From Labilithrix sp. (GTDB lineage Bacteria; Myxococcota_A; Polyangia; Polyangiales; Polyangiaceae), in contig JAHBWD010000060.1 in assembly GCA_019637175.1 (NCBI GenBank), forward strand, positions 1 to 53,479: 53,479 bases of DNA, given 5' to 3'. Below the pieces are notes generated by a model. That model was not told the origin of the DNA. It did not search any database and worked only from the letters and a program-made list of their open reading frames with translations. Position numbers and translations under genes: made by a program. Within the stretch, counting starts at the first letter, position 1; each line of letters starts with the position of its first letter. Shown here in pieces: positions 8,977 to 17,657 of this stretch.

Positions 8977-10073
8977 GCTCGGTGATCGGCCAGATCGGCG
9001 CGCGTGTCGCGAGCGAGCAGGATCGTCTGCTCGCGGCCGAGCCCCTCCCGTCGTCGGAAGACGTCTTGGCGGGGATCGGCCGCCGTCGCGTCCGCGCGCA
9101 GCGGCGCGTTCGGATCGTCGCGGCCGCGGCGGCGTCGCTCGTGGTGCTCCTCGTCGTCTCGTTCGGCGCGCGAACGTGGCGCGAGCCCCAAGCGGCTCCT
9201 GCCATCGCGATCGCGACCGCGGTCGCGCCGCGGCAGCCCGCGCTCGGCGTGACGCGCGCGGAGGAGGCGAGCGTGCCGCTCCAGTTCGACGACGGAACGA
9301 AGATCGTCGTCGCGCGCGGCGCGACCGCCGAGCTCCGCGAGGTCCGCGCGCACGGCGCGGTCATCGCGCTCGAAGGAGGCACGGTGAACGTCGACGTCGT
9401 GCACACGCCGGAGAGCCGGTGGGACGTGAACGCGGGGCCCTTCGACATTCGCGTCACCGGTACGAAGTTCGACGCCACGTGGGACGCGAGCGCGAAGCGC
9501 CTGACGGTGGCGATGACCGAGGGCACGGTCGTCGTCTCCGGGCCGTGCGTGAACGAGCCGCTCGCGGCGCCACATCGGAAGGTCTTCACGTGTCCGGCCG
9601 AGCCCGCGCCCGCAGAGGTCGCCTCCGTCGACGTGAACGCGCTCGCCCCGGCACCGTCCCCGGTGGAGAAGCAGGCTGCGGCGAGCGCGCCTCCTCCTCC
9701 TCGAGAAACCGTCAGCGCGCTGATGGCCGAGGCCGACGCCGCACGCCTCGGCGGCGACGCGGCGAAGGCAAAGCGCCTCTACGCCTCGGTGCGCGAGCGC
9801 TTCCCGGGGACGGATCAGGCGGGCAAGTCGGCGTTCCTCCTCGGCCGCATGGCCGACGCGAGCGGATCGCCCGACGAGGCGCTGCGATGGTTCGAAGCGG
9901 CGGCGCGCGAGCGCGGCGGCTTCGCGCAAGAAGCGCTCGGCCGCTCGATGGAGCTCGAACAGAAGCGCGGTCGGGGCGATCGCGCGTACGCGCTCGCGCT
10001 CGACTACTTGAAGAAGCACCCGCGCGGCCCGTACGCGGCGTACGCGACGTCGATCGTCGACGCGCATCGCTGA
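8973..10073 (+). CDS. FecR-domain membrane protein with C-terminal TPRs, probable anti-sigma regulator
   Basis: The protein has 366 residues. A short cytoplasmic N-terminus (1-46, Arg-rich near the end) precedes one transmembrane helix (about 47-65). A FecR-like beta domain follows at about 95-195 (VPLQFDDGTKIVVARGATAEL, then ALEGGTVNVDV and FDIRVTGTKFDATWD). A Pro/Ala linker leads to a TPR region at about 250-366 (AKRLYASVRERFPGT, SPDEALRWFEAAARER, ALDYLKKHPRGPY). FecR proteins transmit envelope signals to a cognate ECF sigma factor. The ATGA overlap with the sigma gene supports that pairing, though the cytoplasmic part is shorter than a classical anti-sigma domain. The TPR tail resembles that of the two other sigma partners in this window. 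Confidence 0.87.
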   Translation: MSSVIGQIGARVASEQDRLLAAEPLPSSEDVLAGIGRRRVRAQRRVRIVAAAAASLVVLLVVSFGARTWREPQAAPAIAIATAVAPRQPALGVTRAEEASVPLQFDDGTKIVVARGATAELREVRAHGAVIALEGGTVNVDVVHTPESRWDVNAGPFDIRVTGTKFDATWDASAKRLTVAMTEGTVVVSGPCVNEPLAAPHRKVFTCPAEPAPAEVASVDVNALAPAPSPVEKQAAASAPPPPRETVSALMAEADAARLGGDAAKAKRLYASVRERFPGTDQAGKSAFLLGRMADASGSPDEALRWFEAAARERGGFAQEALGRSMELEQKRGRGDRAYALALDYLKKHPRGPYAAYATSIVDAHR

Positions 10074-10084
10074 GCTCGATCTCG

Positions 10085-11056
10085 ATGCGCCGCTTCGCGA
10101 TCGCGATCGTGTCCGCGCTCATGCTGCTCGGCCTGAGCGAGTCGATCGCGCGCGCAGCCGACGTCGGCGTCGTCGCCGATCCGCGTGATGCTTTCGCGAC
10201 GCGGCTCGTCGCCGAGCTCGAGCAGCTCGGTTTCTCCGTCACGCGTGAGGCGTCGCTCACGGCGACCTCGCGCGAGGTGGCGCTCGTGCGCGTGTCGGAC
10301 ACGGACGTCGATCTGTACGAGGTTTCGCGCGACGGCTCGCTGCGGAAACGAACGATGATCTCGGCGCGAGCGGATCCGCTGAAGGCGGCCGAAGAGGTGC
10401 GCGCGCTGCTCCTGCCGCTCGTCGAGCGGCCGCCCGAGCCTGCGCCGCCCGAGCCACCGCCTGCGCCCGCGCCCCCGGCGCCGCCGGCTGGCGCGGAAGC
10501 CGCGACGCCTCCGCTCGCGCCGCCCCCCGAGAGGCGGAGCGTGGAGATCGCGCTCGGAGGAGCCGCGTTCTTCGGCGGCGCCAAGCCGGGAGCGGCGGCG
10601 TCGCTGTCGGCGTCGTTCTTTCCGCGCGCGCTCCGCGCCGGCCGCGCGTCGCTCGGCGTGGGGGCCGGCGGGCTCTTCGAGCTCGCGCCGGAGAGCGTCT
10701 CGGCCTCGCAGGGATCGGCCGACGTGCGCGCGATCCTCTTCGGCCCCGAGCTCATCGGCCGCCTCGACCTCTCGCCCGAGGTGCGCGCCGATCTCGCGCT
10801 CGGCGCGTTCGCGAGCCACCTCGTGGTGACGGGCAACGCGAACGCGCCGTTCACCTCGCGCGATGACTCGGCGTGGACGTGGTCGCCGACGGGGCGCGCG
10901 CGCCTCGCGTACGCGCTCGGCGCGACGTCCATCTTCGCCGAGGGACGCCTCGGCGTCGCGAGCCCCGGCGTCGCGATTCGCTTCGACGGCGGGACCGTGC
11001 GCGAGTGGGGCACGCCCTGGGGCGCCGCCGGCGCGGGCGTCGCGATCGCGTTCTGA
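10085..11056 (+). CDS. Secreted protein with alpha/beta N-domain, Pro-rich linker and barrel-like C-domain (copy 1)
   Basis: The protein has 323 residues. A signal peptide (cleavage near SIARAAD, residue 23) is followed by an alpha/beta segment (VGVVADPRDAFATRLVAELE and EQLGFSV), a Pro/Ala-rich linker (about 120-155), and about 160 residues of alternating strands ending in VAIAF, a typical outer-membrane-protein end with a terminal aromatic. It starts 11 bases after the FecR/TPR gene, so it belongs to the same operon. The same order of parts is found in the proteins at 31538-32632 and 44214-45386, each next to an ECF sigma and a membrane TPR protein. Its function is unknown; an outer-membrane sensor or channel is inferred. 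Confidence 0.78.
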   Translation: MRRFAIAIVSALMLLGLSESIARAADVGVVADPRDAFATRLVAELEQLGFSVTREASLTATSREVALVRVSDTDVDLYEVSRDGSLRKRTMISARADPLKAAEEVRALLLPLVERPPEPAPPEPPPAPAPPAPPAGAEAATPPLAPPPERRSVEIALGGAAFFGGAKPGAAASLSASFFPRALRAGRASLGVGAGGLFELAPESVSASQGSADVRAILFGPELIGRLDLSPEVRADLALGAFASHLVVTGNANAPFTSRDDSAWTWSPTGRARLAYALGATSIFAEGRLGVASPGVAIRFDGGTVREWGTPWGAAGAGVAIAF

Positions 11057-11070
11057 GGATCCAGGCCTGC

Positions 11071-11919
11071 CTAGGGGTACCGGATGATCGCGTTGTCGTA
11101 GAGCGCCGACCAGTCGCCGTGCTTTCCGTACGTGTAGACGCCGAGGTAGACGCGTACCTTCGTCGCGCCGGCGACGGCGGCTGGCGGCGGCGAGAGTGTC
11201 CGCGAGCCCATGGATACGCCGTTGAGCTGCAGCTCGCCCGCGCCCGCGAACGCGTCGAGGCGGACGCGCAGCGAGAACCACTCGTCGCGCTTGACCTTGA
11301 ACGGGCCGAGCAGGTCGTTGACCGTGCCCGTGGTGTAGAGATACTCGCGCAAGATGATCTCGTCGTTGCCGTTCGGCTTCGCGTTGTAGACCGTGTGGAC
11401 GTTGTAGGCCGCGCCGGCCTGCGTCTCGATCTCGATCGCGCCGATCTCGATCGACTGGTCGCCAGGCGCGCTCGTGATCCGGATCGAGTATCCGAGCGAG
11501 ATGGCGCTGCCGGCGGGATCGAACGAAGCGCGCAGGTGGGCATAGGAGTCGTCGTCGGTCGTCTGCGCGAAGAGCTTCGTCTCGAGCGCGCCCGGCGGTG
11601 AAAATGCGAGCGCGGTCGAGCGGCCGACACTTCCGCGCTTCTCCTCCTTCAGCTCGAACTGCCCGGGGAGGCCGCCGTCGTCGAAGTCTTCGCACAGGCG
11701 GTAGTCGGTCTGCCCGAGGCAGAAGGCGACGGCCGCCTCGGGCGGCGCTGCGTCGGGGACGGGCGCGTCATCGGCGCCTGCGTCCACGTTCGGTCCAGGG
11801 CTTCCGTCGTCGGCGACGTCGCGGGAGGGCGTCGACAGTCCGTCCAGCGAGGTGAGGAGCGAGCAGCCAGCGGCCGAGATCGCGCCGCCGAGCGCCAGAG
11901 CGCGGGTCGTTCGCCGCAT
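11071..11919 (-). CDS. Lipoprotein with a LamG/concanavalin-like beta-sandwich
   Basis: The protein has 282 residues, with a lipoprotein signal ending ISAAGC (Cys19) and an Asp/Pro/Ala-rich spacer to about residue 60. The mature domain starts CLGQTDYRLCEDFDDGG and shows the strand pattern of a LamG/ConA-like sandwich: SIRITSAPGDQSIEIG, EWFSLRVRLDAFAGAGEL, VRVYLGVYTYGKHGDWSALYD in separate strands, ending DNAIIRYP. Such domains often bind glycans, but no ligand residues can be assigned. It converges on the barrel gene that ends at 11056, and is the last minus-strand gene of the envelope cluster. The family assignment is by pattern only. Confidence 0.75.
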   Translation of the reverse strand: MRRTTRALALGGAISAAGCSLLTSLDGLSTPSRDVADDGSPGPNVDAGADDAPVPDAAPPEAAVAFCLGQTDYRLCEDFDDGGLPGQFELKEEKRGSVGRSTALAFSPPGALETKLFAQTTDDDSYAHLRASFDPAGSAISLGYSIRITSAPGDQSIEIGAIEIETQAGAAYNVHTVYNAKPNGNDEIILREYLYTTGTVNDLLGPFKVKRDEWFSLRVRLDAFAGAGELQLNGVSMGSRTLSPPPAAVAGATKVRVYLGVYTYGKHGDWSALYDNAIIRYP

Positions 11920-11956
11920 GATCTCTCATGATACCGCGATCGCACGACGACGTCGT

Positions 11957-12838
11957 CTATCGGAACGCCGCGGGGTTCTTCGCGAATCGGGCGCGGAGCT
12001 CGTCGAGCGCGGCGCGGTCGGCCTCGGTCGACGCCGCGCTCCGTGCGGCCCCGATCATCGCGGGCGTTCGCGGATCGCCCACGACCATCAGCGCGTTCGC
12101 CGCGGCGTCGCGGGCCTCGCCGCGATGACGAACGAACGCGTCGACCAGGGCGCGCGCCGCGATCTCGCGGACGCGATCCTCTTCGGCGCGGTCGGCGAGC
12201 GTCCGCCAGGCCCATGCGTTGCCCGCGCGACCGAGCGATCGCGCGGCCACGCGCGCGTCCGCTTCGTCGTTCGTCGCCCGAAGGCGCGCCGCGAGGGCGT
12301 CGACGGCGAAGGCGCGCCGGCACTCGCCCATGCCCTCGAGGATCGCGCGCGCGCGCTCGTCGCGCGCCGCGTCGAGCGCGGTCACGATCCGCCGCGCCGC
12401 CTCTTCGGTGCCGATGCGCGCGAGCGCCTCGGTGGCGGTCCTCGTCGTCTCTCGATCTTCACTCGCGTCGTCGACGATCGCGCCGAGCACGCCCGTCGCC
12501 CGCGGATCGCGGACGAGGCCTACCGCCTCGACGAGCTCGCGACGGAGCTCTCCGTCGCGACCTTCCACGATCCGCTCGAGCGCGGGAAGCACCGCGCTCG
12601 GGCCGAGCCGCGCGACGTACTGCGCGATCGGCGCCTTGCGATCGCGCGCGCGCGCGACGGCGTCGGGTGCGAGCTCCATGATGCGGCTCACGGCGGCGAA
12701 CGGCCGCGGATCGGCCGCGCGCGCCTTCGCGACGTCGCGCATGACGGCGGCGCGCTGCGCTTCGGGCATGCGCGCCGCGGCCGTCGCGGGGGCGAGGACG
12801 AGCGCGGTCGCGAGGAGCGTCTTGCTGGCGATCTTCAT
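11957..12838 (-). CDS. Secreted HEAT-repeat protein coupled to the arginine deiminase gene
   Basis: The protein has 293 residues. A signal peptide (MKIASKTLLATALVLAPATAAA) is followed by about seven to eight 30-35-residue helical pairs of HEAT type: for example VLPALERIVEGRDGELRREL, VGLVRDPRATGVLGAIVDD, ALARIGTEEAARRIVTALD, ALMVVGDPRTPAMIG. HEAT solenoids are protein-binding scaffolds. The start ATG overlaps the stop of the upstream deiminase gene (ATGA), so the two should be made together. It may bind, present or regulate the deiminase or its substrate at the cell surface; this is inferred only from the coupling. No catalytic motif is seen. Confidence 0.82.
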   Translation of the reverse strand: MKIASKTLLATALVLAPATAAARMPEAQRAAVMRDVAKARAADPRPFAAVSRIMELAPDAVARARDRKAPIAQYVARLGPSAVLPALERIVEGRDGELRRELVEAVGLVRDPRATGVLGAIVDDASEDRETTRTATEALARIGTEEAARRIVTALDAARDERARAILEGMGECRRAFAVDALAARLRATNDEADARVAARSLGRAGNAWAWRTLADRAEEDRVREIAARALVDAFVRHRGEARDAAANALMVVGDPRTPAMIGAARSAASTEADRAALDELRARFAKNPAAFR

Positions 12839-14628
12839 CGTCCGCTCTCCCACCAGCGCGCTTCGGGGATCTTCCGCGTCGCGTTGGAGCTGCAATGCAC
12901 CTCGCCGAGGAGGCGGTGGTAGGTGTCCCAGTTCTCGATCCAGTCGACCTCGATGCCGATTTTGCGTAGAGGCGCCGCGAGGGCCTCCTTGAAGATGTCC
13001 TTGCCGTCGATGACGGGACCGTGCGGATCGGGCGCGGCGAAGCGATCGCTCGCGGCGTAGAGTCCGTTCACCGTGCCCGGCTGGTAGGCGATGAGCTTGC
13101 CGTTGTGCACGGTGTGGAGGAACGGCACGGCGACGATCTCGTCGTCGGCGAGCCCGATCTCCTTCTGGAGCACCGCGACCTGCGCGTCGACCTCGACGGC
13201 GGCCTCCGCGCTCGCCTGCATGACGACGGTGTCGGCGAGGACGTCCTTGATCTTCACCTCCGCCGGCCACGTCTCGTTGGTCGACAGATCGATCCACGAT
13301 TTTCCGACGAACATCGGGACGTCGCCATGGCCGCCGGTCACGGCGTCGTCGAGCATCTTGCGCGCGAGCCGCGAGTCGTTCACGAGGAGCACCCAGCCGC
13401 GCGGCGTGGGCGCCTTGACGAACGAGAGGGTCTCGTCGACGTGGCCGACGTGGAGCCACGAGGTGTCCACGTCGATCGGCGGCTGCTGCCGCTGCGCCTC
13501 GAGCATCCGACCGAACGACTTGTCGGGGAAGAACGACGGCGTCGATCCGCGGAGGACGCGGCCGAAGGGGAAGGCGACGCCGTCCTTCTCGTAGGGCGGC
13601 ACGGTCTCGAAGTTGCCCGTCGAGTTGAGGCCGTCCATCGGTCGCGGATGCTCGATGTCGAACTGCTGCACGGCGGCGACGTCGACGCCGCGGAGCGCGA
13701 ACACGATCTGGCCCGCGGGCCGGAGCGGCGTCTGCTTCTTGCTCGGCTGCCACACGTTGGCCGATCGATAGTTCACGCGGATCACGTGCTGGCTGCCGCC
13801 GGGGCCGGGCATCGACATGAACGCGGGCTCGAAGAAGTCTTGCACCCAGAGATCGTCGGCGCCGAGCGACTTGGTCTCGATGCCGGCCTTCGAGGAGGAG
13901 CGCGCGAGCGCGTCGTTCACCTCGCGGTACGCTTCGGTGCGGCCGTTCGGGACCCAGACGGTCTCCGCCGGCAGGAGGTGGTGGTACATGAGCACGGGCG
14001 CGACGCGCATCCGGACGGTGTCGGTCACCTCGCCGTGCGCGCTCGAGCCGACGGTGAAGCGGACGTCGACGTAGCCGTCCCAGATCGCCGGATCGCGGAC
14101 GATGTCCGTCGCCTCGATGGCGAGCCCCACGCCGGCGACGAGCTCCTCGCGGGAGAAGACCGTCTCGTCGGTGACGGCCGCATAGTCGATCGCTGTGGCG
14201 CCCCGCCGGTGGAACAGGCGCACGCGTCCGCGCGCCGCCTCGGGCGCGACGGTGACGCGGCCGACCGCGTCTTCCGGCGGCTGCGGCCAGGGGCGCGTCT
14301 CGAGGTGCGCGAGATCGCGCGCGTCTTCCTCGCCGTTGATGATGTCGTCCTCGGCGTCGTTGCAGCGCGCGATCTCGAGGTCGTTCGGGCTCGGCCTGCA
14401 GCGGCGCCCGTCGTCGTCGATGTTCGCGAGGAAGACCGCGCCGACCTTCTCGTTCCACTCGGTCTTGTTCGCGTCCGACTCGTCGAAGCGGATCTCTCCG
14501 TCGCGGTTCGCGTCGGCGCGCAGATCGAGGCCGTCGAGGCCTGCTGCGGCGCCGCGATCCTGCTCGCTGCCGCACGCGTACAGGCAGGCGAGAAGCAGCA
14601 GCCGTCGAGATGTCGTGCGGCGAAGCAT
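12835..14628 (-). CDS. Protein-arginine deiminase (PAD) family lipoprotein
   Basis: The 597-residue protein matches the calcium-dependent PAD family, which converts peptidyl-arginine to citrulline. All four catalytic positions of human PAD4 have counterparts: Asp264 in DDLWVQDFFEPAF (Asp350), His396 and Asp398 in WLHVGHVDETLSFV (His471, Asp473), and the nucleophile Cys579 in GEVHCSSNATRK (Cys645). Other family blocks are LNSTGNFETVPPY (334-346) and PFGRVLRGS. The N-terminus has a lipoprotein-like signal (Cys15 or Cys19) and an EF-hand-like loop DANRDGEIRFDE (39-50), then NIDDDG (69-74). It is therefore probably exported and calcium-activated. The stop overlaps the start of the HEAT gene. Related PADs are known in some bacteria, so a transfer event is possible but not shown here. 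Confidence 0.9.
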   Translation of the reverse strand: MLRRTTSRRLLLLACLYACGSEQDRGAAAGLDGLDLRADANRDGEIRFDESDANKTEWNEKVGAVFLANIDDDGRRCRPSPNDLEIARCNDAEDDIINGEEDARDLAHLETRPWPQPPEDAVGRVTVAPEAARGRVRLFHRRGATAIDYAAVTDETVFSREELVAGVGLAIEATDIVRDPAIWDGYVDVRFTVGSSAHGEVTDTVRMRVAPVLMYHHLLPAETVWVPNGRTEAYREVNDALARSSSKAGIETKSLGADDLWVQDFFEPAFMSMPGPGGSQHVIRVNYRSANVWQPSKKQTPLRPAGQIVFALRGVDVAAVQQFDIEHPRPMDGLNSTGNFETVPPYEKDGVAFPFGRVLRGSTPSFFPDKSFGRMLEAQRQQPPIDVDTSWLHVGHVDETLSFVKAPTPRGWVLLVNDSRLARKMLDDAVTGGHGDVPMFVGKSWIDLSTNETWPAEVKIKDVLADTVVMQASAEAAVEVDAQVAVLQKEIGLADDEIVAVPFLHTVHNGKLIAYQPGTVNGLYAASDRFAAPDPHGPVIDGKDIFKEALAAPLRKIGIEVDWIENWDTYHRLLGEVHCSSNATRKIPEARWWESGR

Positions 14629-14740
14629 GCCGAGGCTTCAGCAACTTCCACACCGCTGCGCGAGACGGCGCCTTCGCGCGCGCGCCGCGGGTTGTGGCGA
14701 GGCGGAAGGCGCCGGCGTGCGTGCCGCGCGGCTCGAGACG

Positions 14741-16096
14741 TCACTCGACGAAGACCAGGATCGCCTGACACATCTCGTCGGTGCTCTTCGATCCGAGCTT
14801 GATCGCCGGCGGCTTGGTCATTCGGCGCTCGCGCATCGAGCGCGCGATGAGAGGGTTCTCCTCGGTGTTGTCGTAGGTGCACGTGATCCGGAGCTTGTCG
14901 CCGCGCCCGAAGATCGGGGCTTGATCGAGCGGCACGTCGTAGGCGTACGTGCGTTGCCAGTTGAAGTCGTACGTCGTGTTGAGGAGGCAGTCGGTCTTCG
15001 GCGCGCGCAGCCCCTTCGCCGCGTGCTCGACCTCGACCTTCATGCCGACGCCGGCCCAGTGCATGTGCGCGCCGACGGCGGCGAGCCTGAGCGGCGCGCC
15101 CGGGTTCTCGTAGTCCATCGCCTCGACGTGATCCTTGGCGCCGCCGGGGATGAAGAACTCCGGCCCGGACGCGGGATCGTTCGGGCCGGGCAGGAGCTTC
15201 GGCCGCGCGCTCTTTCCGTCGGCGTTGCCGAGGAGGATGAAGGTCGCCGCGTGCGCGGGTCTCTCGGCGAGCTTCTTGAGCTCGAGGCTCGCGCGCCCGG
15301 TCGCCGCCGTCTCGATCGGGTGATAGTGCATCTGCGTCACGAGGTGCGCGCCCTTCGGGATCTCGAGGCCCGCGTTCTCGCCGTAGGTCGTGGAGGTGCC
15401 GCCCGGCGACCAGGCGAGGAGGAGCGAGGCCTTCTTCAGCTCGGCGGCGCCGAAGCAGGGGTAGCTTCCGCTCTCGTCCATCTTCGTCACGCCTTCGCGC
15501 TCGGGATCGAGATACACGAGCGCGTGATGCAAAACGCGCGGATCGCCAGGAATGAGGATGCTCTCGCCGATCCAGGTGTCTTCGGTGAAGCCCGGATCGA
15601 TCGGGAAGCAGCGGAGCTCGTCCTTCGCCTTCGCCGGCACCGTGTACGGCGCGGCGAGCTCGAAGGCGTGCGTTTTGTCGGCGAGCCCGATGGGGCTGAA
15701 GATCGCCCGCGGGGGCACCTTCGACGTGTCGCCGCGCGGCATGCCGCGATCGACCCAGCGCGCGAACGTGTCGATCTGCGCCTGCGTCAGGCTCATGTCG
15801 CCCTTGAAGGGGTGCACGTTGGCGCACGCCTCGTCGTCGCGGGGACCCCAAGGGGGCATCGCGCGCCGCGCGATCGCGTCTCTCGCGATCTCGCCGCGCG
15901 CGCTCACGTCCTCGTACGTCATCAGGCCGAACGGCGCGATGCCGCCTTCGCGATGACACGTCTGGCACTTCTCACGAACGATCGGCTCGATCGCGCTGGC
16001 GAACGTCTCGCCTTCGTCGGGCGGCTCCGACTTGGAGCATGCGGCGGGCGCGATCGCGGCGAGGGAGACCACGAACAGGATGCTTCGCGGACGCAT
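14741..16096 (-). CDS. Copper type II monooxygenase-like lipoprotein with N-terminal c-heme motif
   Basis: The 451-residue protein starts with a lipoprotein signal (APAAC, Cys20). A c-type heme site CQTCH (44-48) follows within a small cytochrome-like domain (about 30-120: GGIAPFGLMTY, RRAMPPWGP). The rest resembles peptidylglycine / dopamine-type copper monooxygenases. Candidate CuH ligands are His190-His191 (LHHALVY) and His257/His259 (QMHYH). Candidate CuM ligands are His344/His346 (GAHMHWAG) and Met442 (STDEMC). A heme domain beside such a copper core suggests electrons arrive through the heme rather than from ascorbate; that is inference. Substrate unknown. It stands between the deiminase and the M23 peptidase on the same strand. 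Confidence 0.83.
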   Translation of the reverse strand: MRPRSILFVVSLAAIAPAACSKSEPPDEGETFASAIEPIVREKCQTCHREGGIAPFGLMTYEDVSARGEIARDAIARRAMPPWGPRDDEACANVHPFKGDMSLTQAQIDTFARWVDRGMPRGDTSKVPPRAIFSPIGLADKTHAFELAAPYTVPAKAKDELRCFPIDPGFTEDTWIGESILIPGDPRVLHHALVYLDPEREGVTKMDESGSYPCFGAAELKKASLLLAWSPGGTSTTYGENAGLEIPKGAHLVTQMHYHPIETAATGRASLELKKLAERPAHAATFILLGNADGKSARPKLLPGPNDPASGPEFFIPGGAKDHVEAMDYENPGAPLRLAAVGAHMHWAGVGMKVEVEHAAKGLRAPKTDCLLNTTYDFNWQRTYAYDVPLDQAPIFGRGDKLRITCTYDNTEENPLIARSMRERRMTKPPAIKLGSKSTDEMCQAILVFVE

Positions 16097-16148
16097 GCTC
16101 CGGATCGAGCACGGACGGTGCCGAGCGAAGCGCGGCGGTGAAGCTCAG

Positions 16149-17171
16149 TCAGCGCGCGGCGGGCCGCGTCCACGGCGCGTCGGCGGCGCGCGCGGAGACG
16201 TAGAGATCGGCGGGCAACGGGAGCGTGAGGCGCACTTCGCGCGCGTCGCCCGGCAGGCGCACGCCGATCGCTTCGTTTCCTCGCGGCCACGCGGGGCGAT
16301 CGTGATGGAGGCTGTCTTCGACGATGGCCGCCTTCGCGATCGCCGAAGGCGCGCGATCGATCTCTTCTCCGACGCGCGCGTCGCCGCACGACGCGCGGAT
16401 CTCGTCGAGGCGGCGCTCGTCGACGAGGCCGTCGATCTCTTCGGGACGCGGATCGCCGGGGAGGGGACCGGGCGCCGTCTCCGGCGCGTTGCCGTGCAGC
16501 CACGTGCCCGCGCGCGCGGCTTCGCCCGGCGCGAGGAACGGATCGACGGGGCGGCCCGCGATCCAGACCATGAAGTGAACGTGCGGCGGCACCCAGGGGA
16601 AGAACTGCGTCATGTCCATCCCGGTTACGCCGGAGAGCGCGATCTTCTCGCCGCGCTCGACGCGCTGGCCCGGCTCGCACGTGACCGACGTGAGGTGGGT
16701 GTATTGCGTGACGACGCCCTGGCCGTGATCGATGCAGAGCGTGAGCCCGCCGCGGAGCCACGTGTCGCGTGTGGCCGCCACGATGCCCGGCGCCGCGGCG
16801 ACGAGGGGCGTGCCCGGAGGACACACGAAGTCCGTGCCGTCGTGCTCGTCGTACGAGAGGCGGCCGCCGCGCCAGTCGCGGAGCTCGCGCGTGCGCGCGA
16901 CCGTCGAGCGAAAGTCTCTTCCGCCTCCGTTTCTGTCGAAGAAATTGAAGATGGGCGAGACGCCGTCGCTCGGGAGGAGGCCCGCGTACGCCGGGAGCGA
17001 GAGATCCGGACGCAAGAGCGCCGCCGAGCCCACGTTGAACGTGTAGCGATCGCCGCGCGGCAGGTGTCGCAAGACGGTGCCGACGTCGCGCGCGAGCTGC
17101 GCGCGGCTCCGGATGCCGAAGCGATCCGGGAGCGGCGGCAGCCGCGGCGAAGGCCGGAGGCGACGGTACAT
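16149..17171 (-). CDS. M23-family (LytM-type) metallopeptidase
   Basis: The protein has 340 residues. The M23 zinc site is present: His110 and Asp114 in DEHDGTDF, and His197/His199 in PPHVHFMVW. Between them lies VAAAPGIVAA and VVTQYTHLTSV, the usual core with a further histidine (His159). Family members cut peptide crosslinks of peptidoglycan. No signal peptide is visible: the N-terminus is MYRRLRPSPRLPPLP, so export may use another route or the enzyme may act in the cytoplasm. The start is preceded by GGAG and lies seven bases after the TerB-like gene, so the two are cotranscribed. A C-terminal part of about 110 residues has no motif recognised here. Confidence 0.85.
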   Translation of the reverse strand: MYRRLRPSPRLPPLPDRFGIRSRAQLARDVGTVLRHLPRGDRYTFNVGSAALLRPDLSLPAYAGLLPSDGVSPIFNFFDRNGGGRDFRSTVARTRELRDWRGGRLSYDEHDGTDFVCPPGTPLVAAAPGIVAATRDTWLRGGLTLCIDHGQGVVTQYTHLTSVTCEPGQRVERGEKIALSGVTGMDMTQFFPWVPPHVHFMVWIAGRPVDPFLAPGEAARAGTWLHGNAPETAPGPLPGDPRPEEIDGLVDERRLDEIRASCGDARVGEEIDRAPSAIAKAAIVEDSLHHDRPAWPRGNEAIGVRLPGDAREVRLTLPLPADLYVSARAADAPWTRPAAR

Positions 17172-17178
17172 GCGCCGA

Positions 17179-17631
17179 TCACTCCGGCGCGGCGACCTGA
17201 GGCAGCCGCTCCTTCAATCGCGCGGCGAGCTTCTGGAAGTCGTAGCGCTCGGGGCGCCCACCTTCGGGCAGGCACGCGATGTCGAACGCGGCGGCCGCGG
17301 CGCGCTTGCGGAGCGCGTCGGCGAGGCCGAGCTTGTCGCCGAGCTCGACCATCGTCGTGTGCTCGCTCGTGGAGACGACGCCGTCGAGCTGCGCGAACCA
17401 GGCGGCGAGCGCGTACGTGACGACTTGGTCCCACGTCGACATGCCGCCGAGCTCGAGGCCTTCGAGCGTCACCTTCGCCTTCGTCGCCCTCTCGATCTCG
17501 GCGAGCTCGTCGCCCGAGACGCCAGACTCCGTCGCCGCGCGCAGGAGGCCGACGGCCTCGATGCGCTGGAGGGATCCATCGGCCCAGCCGATGGCCGCGA
17601 GCGCGAGGAACGGTTCCTTCGGGAGCTTCAT
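17179..17631 (-). CDS. TerB-like helical protein
   Basis: This 150-residue all-helical protein resembles the TerB (tellurite-resistance / DjlA-like) fold: WADGSLQRIEAVGLLRAA near the N-terminus and a second acidic motif AQLDGVVSTSEHTTM in the middle, each of the form D-G-x3-xxE. TerB-type domains bind metal through such acidic residues and are often tied to membrane-stress systems, but no other ter genes are present here. The ATG at 17631 is preceded by GGAGA five bases away; a longer open frame to 17850 has an Arg-rich, implausible extension. It sits between the VanY-type peptidase (26-base gap) and the M23 peptidase (7-base gap). Confidence 0.72.
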   Translation of the reverse strand: MKLPKEPFLALAAIGWADGSLQRIEAVGLLRAATESGVSGDELAEIERATKAKVTLEGLELGGMSTWDQVVTYALAAWFAQLDGVVSTSEHTTMVELGDKLGLADALRKRAAAAAFDIACLPEGGRPERYDFQKLAARLKERLPQVAAPE

Positions 17632-17657
17632 GTCTCCGTTGTACACCCGAACGACGC

